The translations under genes were made by a program, and so were the position numbers. A stretch of DNA of 18,742 bases from an uncultured Actinomycetes bacterium (GTDB taxonomy: Bacteria; Actinomycetota; Actinomycetes; Nanopelagicales; Nanopelagicaceae), in assembly GCA_903839355.1 (NCBI GenBank), contig CAIMBV010000260.1, positions 1-18,742 of the forward strand, in the 5' to 3' direction. Shown here one piece after another: positions 15,721 through 18,742 of this stretch (position 1 is the stretch's first letter; every line of letters begins with the position of its first letter). The notes beneath the pieces were generated by a model. The model did no database searches. It was not told the DNA's origin and worked only from the letters and a program-made list of their open reading frames with translations.

Positions 15721-16755
15721 TTATTTCGCCTCCGAGCTCGAAAATCTATCGACGCGAAGAGCGCGCTCAGTTTTCAATGAAACATATCGGTCAAAGGCAA
15801 TTGCGACCAGTAGTAGCGCACCCGCAACTGCCTGGTTCCAGAAGGAAGAGACGCGAGAGGCTACCAAAGCTTGATCAATGGTATTCAGAAGCAATGCGCC
15901 GAAGGCCGCGCCAAGCACTGTTCCGCTTCCACCAAATATGGCCACGCCTCCAACAACCACTGCGGCAACTACGTTTAGCTCGTAGCCACTCCCAGCAGTC
16001 GAACCTACTGTTGCAAACTCGGCCAACCACAGTGCTCCACCAAGACCCGCTAATGATCCACTTATAAGAAAAGCGGTAAATACTCTTCGTTGTACTCTTA
16101 CACCCGCTAAAACTGCGGCCTCAGTATTAGAGCCAATGGCATAAAAGTCGCGAGCAGGGCGGAAGGTTCGCATTATGTATGTGAAGATAAGAACAGCAGC
16201 TCCCGCGATAAGCGTCAGGATGGGAATTCCAAGAATCGAATTCGACCCTAAGTTAATGAAAGAGTTCGGAATACTGCTTGGAACTATCTGTCGACCATTT
16301 ACAAGCAATGCATCAACTCCGCGGATGATATAAAGCATTCCCAGCGTTACAACCAATGCCGGCACTTTGGCATACGCAACTATTAAGCCATTTATTAGTC
16401 CGCACAGCAAACCAACGAACGTTCCCGCCAAGAGTGCTATCCAAACTGGCATACCTTGGTGATGAACGAAGAGATCTCCGACCACATAAGCCGAAAGCCC
16501 CAAGATTGAGCCGATCGACAGGTCAACATTCTTAGTGATGATGACGAGTGTTTCGCCGACCGCCAATAGAATGACAACGGAAGGTCCAGAGAGAAGTTGT
16601 TGGATACTTGCGGTGCTTGCGAATGAGGAATTTTTAATGAGCGCTAAGCCAAACACTAAGACAATTGCAATTAAGATGCCCATCTCGCGCAACTGAAATG
16701 CTTTAAGAAGAAAACTACTACTCCTTGATTTCTTATAAATTGAAGCCCCCATCAT
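15721..16755 (-). CDS. Sugar ABC transporter permease, first subunit
   Basis: This is the partner permease, with 344 residues, of the same RbsC-like family. Marks are LAVGETLVIITKNVDLSIGSILGLSA (about 64-89) and GGVAIFGGSGT (269-279). A basic N-terminus (KKSRSSS) leads into the first helix. The start ATG at 16755 overlaps the stop of the ATPase gene by four bases (ATGA), and a second ATG follows at once. Two distinct permeases would form a heterodimer, as in rhamnose and autoinducer-2 importers rather than the single permease of ribose systems. Confidence 0.92.
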   Translation of the reverse strand: MMGASIYKKSRSSSFLLKAFQLREMGILIAIVLVFGLALIKNSSFASTASIQQLLSGPSVVILLAVGETLVIITKNVDLSIGSILGLSAYVVGDLFVHHQGMPVWIALLAGTFVGLLCGLINGLIVAYAKVPALVVTLGMLYIIRGVDALLVNGRQIVPSSIPNSFINLGSNSILGIPILTLIAGAAVLIFTYIMRTFRPARDFYAIGSNTEAAVLAGVRVQRRVFTAFLISGSLAGLGGALWLAEFATVGSTAGSGYELNVVAAVVVGGVAIFGGSGTVLGAAFGALLLNTIDQALVASRVSSFWNQAVAGALLLVAIAFDRYVSLKTERALRVDRFSSSEAK

Positions 16756-18260
16756 GCAACAACACTTTCTTGTCCCGTTGCTGCTCGCATAATGAGAGCT
16801 TCGGTTGCCTCAGCTCGCGAGAATTCTGCTGACAGTCTGCCTTCGTGAATTACTAAAATCCGATCAGCGACTCCCAATACTTCCGGCATCTCCGATGAGA
16901 TCATTAAGATTCCTATTCCCTTTGACACTAATTCCGAAAGGAGTTTGTGGACCTCGGATTTGGTTCCGATATCAATTCCACGGGTAGGTTCATCAATAAT
17001 TAATAAGCTGGGGGTTCTCGCCAACCACTTTGCGAGAACTACTTTTTGTTGATTTCCACCGGAAAGGGTCTTCACTGGATTAGAAAAACGCCCGAATTTT
17101 ACTTGAAGTTGGCTCGCCCACCGAGTAGCTAAAGATTTCTCTGATCCGCCTTTTATTAGTCCAAGACGAGTTAAATCATGAATAGAGGCAAGCGCCACAT
17201 TCCTATCTATCGCCATGTCCATAACGAGGCCTTGTTGTCGACGATCTTCTGGAACAAAACCAATACCTGCACTCATCGCCGCCAAAGGTGAACCCGACTT
17301 TAATTTCTTGCCCTTAAAGGTGATCTCTCCCGCGTCAATGGGATCGATTCCAAAAATCCCGCGCGCAACTTCTGTTCGGCCTGCACCAACTAGCCCCGCA
17401 AGAGCTACGATCTCCCCGGAGTGAACCTGAAAATTGATGTCTTTAAATACGCCAGCGCGAGTCAACCCTTTGACATCTAGAATCAAATCTCCTAGTTCGG
17501 AATTGTGCCGAGAGTAAACAGAGACGATATCCCGTCCCACCATAGAAAAAATTATTTCATCGAGCGATATCTCTTCGATCGTTGAGGTTCGTACGAAATT
17601 TCCGTCACGCATGATTGTGACTCTTTGGCACATAGCAAATACTTCTTCAAGTCGATGAGAGATGAACATGATGGCTGAGCCCTCGGACCGCAAAGTTTTT
17701 ACAACTTCGAATAGCCGAGCAACTTCAACCTCGGTCAATGCTGCAGTTGGCTCATCCATAATGATTATCTTTGAATCAAATGAGATTGCTTTAGCAATTT
17801 CCACAATTTGTTGATCTGCAACAGATAGACCACGAGCCTTGCGAGTAGCTGAGATATCGACACCAAGTCTTTCAAATACACTCTTGGTTCGACGGATCAT
17901 CTCAGCCTTATCTATCCTTCGACCAGCACTCAGTGGTTGTCTCCCCATGAAAATATTTTCAGCGACTGAGAGATCGGGAAATAAGGTTGGCTCTTGATAA
18001 ATAACAGCAATACCTGCGGCTCGTGCGGCAAGCGGGCTTGTTATTTCTACGGGGACTCCATTGAGAATGATCTCTCCCGCATCTACGTCATAAATTCCCG
18101 CAAGAATCTTGACGAGGGTCGATTTTCCGGCACCATTTTCACCAAGGAGCGCATGAGCTTCTCCTGGAAATAGTTCAACACAACCATCGATCAGCGCCTG
18201 CACGAGCCCGAATGATTTTGATACGTGCTCAACCTTGAGGACGGCTTCATGGGGATGCAC
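16752..18260 (-). CDS. Sugar ABC transporter ATPase with two nucleotide-binding domains
   Basis: This cytoplasmic subunit powers sugar import. From the GTG at 18260 it has 502 residues. An upstream in-frame TTG (18272) is less likely, because GGAG (18267-18270) sits 6 bases before the GTG. Domain 1 has Walker A GENGAGKST (about 40-48) and Walker B IIIMDEPTAAL; its signature is degenerate (LSVADQQ). Domain 2 has a weak P-loop (LVGAGRTEVARG) but a full signature LSGGNQQK and Walker B LLIIDEPTRGIDIG. This asymmetry is usual in RbsA/XylG/RhaT-type ATPases. It heads the operon with two permeases, the mutarotase and the lactate dehydrogenase-like gene. In rhizobia the equivalent is RhaT. The promoter at 18313-18342 is overlapped by a LacI-type operator. 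Confidence 0.94.
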   Translation of the reverse strand: MHPHEAVLKVEHVSKSFGLVQALIDGCVELFPGEAHALLGENGAGKSTLVKILAGIYDVDAGEIILNGVPVEITSPLAARAAGIAVIYQEPTLFPDLSVAENIFMGRQPLSAGRRIDKAEMIRRTKSVFERLGVDISATRKARGLSVADQQIVEIAKAISFDSKIIIMDEPTAALTEVEVARLFEVVKTLRSEGSAIMFISHRLEEVFAMCQRVTIMRDGNFVRTSTIEEISLDEIIFSMVGRDIVSVYSRHNSELGDLILDVKGLTRAGVFKDINFQVHSGEIVALAGLVGAGRTEVARGIFGIDPIDAGEITFKGKKLKSGSPLAAMSAGIGFVPEDRRQQGLVMDMAIDRNVALASIHDLTRLGLIKGGSEKSLATRWASQLQVKFGRFSNPVKTLSGGNQQKVVLAKWLARTPSLLIIDEPTRGIDIGTKSEVHKLLSELVSKGIGILMISSEMPEVLGVADRILVIHEGRLSAEFSRAEATEALIMRAATGQESVVA

Positions 18261-18312
18261 GGTGCGCTCCAATTTCCGATATTAGAAAATTACTTGGCTC
18301 TGAATTCATCTG

Positions 18313-18342
18313 AGCCTATTGCCGGTCATTGAAACGTGTCAA
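18313..18342 (-). promoter_or_regulatory. Promoter of the sugar ABC operon
   Basis: On the minus strand a perfect -35 TTGACA (18342-18337) is followed after 18 bases by TAGGCT (18318-18313), which fits the TANNNT -10 pattern. The start would be near 18306, giving a leader of about 46 bases before the GTG. The -35 lies inside the LacI-type operator, so a bound repressor would exclude polymerase. Confidence 0.6.
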
Positions 18343-18343
18343 C
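18328..18343. promoter_or_regulatory. LacI-type operator, copy 1
   Basis: TTGAAACGTGTCAA (18329-18342) is a near-palindrome with a central CG and one mismatched pair, as expected for a LacI/GalR-family regulator. It is the reverse complement of copy 2, with 15 identical bases when the flank is included. It covers the -35 of the ABC operon promoter. Confidence 0.75.
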
Positions 18344-18364
18344 GAAGACGCGACCTTTTACCGC

Positions 18365-18406
18365 TTCTATAACGAAAATGTAATAGAAATCAGCCTAGAA
18401 TTCTAT
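18365..18406. repeat. TTCTAT / ATAGAA repeats at 18-base steps
   Basis: TTCTAT occurs at 18365-18370 and 18401-18406, and its reverse complement ATAGAA at 18383-18388, so the hexamers begin exactly 18 bases apart. The last overlaps the perfect 10-base palindrome TAGAATTCTA (18396-18405) and touches LacI-type operator copy 2. It may be a second regulator site or part of promoter elements. No known consensus was recognised. Confidence 0.3.
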
Positions 18407-18420
18407 TGACACGTTTCAAT
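18405..18420. promoter_or_regulatory. LacI-type operator, copy 2
   Basis: ATTGACACGTTTCAAT (18405-18420) is the inverted copy of the site at 18328-18343, with centres 77 bases apart. It lies on the side of the substrate-binding protein gene, about 90 bases before its start. It contains TTGACA in plus orientation, but no convincing -10 follows at the right distance. Confidence 0.72.
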
Positions 18421-18509
18421 AACGGGAGTTTTCTTAGCCTACTTCGATCAAAGGATCGTCCAAACTCGCTGATAGTCACTGCTGTCAGCCGTTGAAAGGT
18501 AACTCAAAC

Positions 18510-18742
18510 ATGAAGTTGAGAAATCGTGCAATCCCTCTTATGGCAATCGCTGCCATGGTGGCGAGCATGGCAGGCATTGGAGCCTCCGCCTCTCAGGCAG
18601 CGGGGACTTTAAAGAGCGGTCAAACTTTCTACCTAATTCCAAAAGACACCCTGAACCCTTACGAGACTCTTGAAGATGGCGGAATCGCTTCAGCTCTCAA
18701 AGCTCTGGGTGATACCTCAGTTGTAAGCAGCGGAACGGCTGA
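18510..18742 (+). CDS. Sugar ABC transporter substrate-binding protein, N-terminal part
   Basis: This 77-codon 5' fragment runs off the right edge. It encodes a Sec signal peptide (basic MKLRNR, hydrophobic core to about residue 25, cleavage probably after ASA or SQA near residues 28-31). The start of a periplasmic-binding-protein fold-1 domain follows: TFYLIPKDTLNPYE, then GGIASALKALG, resembling RhaS and related sugar binders. No lipobox cysteine is present, which is odd for a Gram-positive solute-binding protein. The ATG has AAAGGT at 18495-18500. It diverges from the ABC operon, shares its operators, and is the natural receptor for it. Confidence 0.85.
   Translation, partial: MKLRNRAIPLMAIAAMVASMAGIGASASQAAGTLKSGQTFYLIPKDTLNPYETLEDGGIASALKALGDTSVVSSGTA

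Noticed and set aside
18270..18272. TTG as the start of the sugar ABC ATPase
   Set aside because: The GTG at 18260 has GGAG six bases upstream, whereas the TTG has no properly spaced ribosome site.
1..18742. CRISPR arrays, tRNA or rRNA genes, insertion sequences, prophage genes
   Set aside because: No evenly spaced long repeats, no cloverleaf-like segments in the gaps, and no transposase, integrase or phage proteins were found; the gaps are all under 250 bases.

Overview
The window looks like chromosomal DNA of a small-genome, mid-GC actinobacterium, and the freshwater Nanopelagicales (acI, Planktophila-like) are my best guess. The evidence is the run hppA - topA - thymidylate kinase fused to a transporter, an order I recall from Streptomyces; a dnaK-grpE-dnaJ-hspR operon with HspR-type (HAIR) operators; a TopA without zinc fingers but with a lysine-rich tail; and very tight gene packing. 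The genus is an inference. No rRNA, tRNA, CRISPR array, insertion sequence or phage gene was seen.

Layout. Positions 1-6927, all on the minus strand: a membrane proton-pumping pyrophosphatase, DNA topoisomerase I, and an MFS-type membrane domain fused to dTMP kinase, which runs off the left edge. Positions 7069-7704, plus strand: a DedA membrane protein. Positions 7710-11914, minus strand: the chaperone operon dnaK-grpE-dnaJ-hspR with pyrE as its last gene. Its promoter at about 11979-12007 carries HspR-operator repeats. Positions 12159-13097, plus strand: an alpha/beta hydrolase that diverges from dnaK. Positions 13113-18260, minus strand: a sugar operon holding an ABC ATPase, two permeases, an L-rhamnose mutarotase and an FMN-dependent L-lactate dehydrogenase-like enzyme. 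Its substrate-binding protein starts at 18510 on the other strand and runs off the right edge. The shared control region holds two inverted copies of a LacI-type operator.

How the genes work together. The left block is housekeeping: pyrophosphate energy recovery, DNA supercoiling and dTTP supply. The middle block is an autoregulated heat-shock operon in which HspR would bind across the -35 region of its own promoter. The right block is a carbon-uptake module, probably for L-rhamnose or a related deoxysugar. The mutarotase would speed up anomer exchange, and the lactate dehydrogenase-like enzyme could oxidise L-lactate formed from lactaldehyde. The core catabolic enzymes are not in this window.

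Most of the window is conserved and ordinary. I see no clearly new system. The points most worth a second look are the DnaJ without a zinc finger, the two control regions (12.0 kb and 18.4 kb), a hairpin covering the ribosome binding site of the hydrolase, and the link between lactate dehydrogenase and sugar import.
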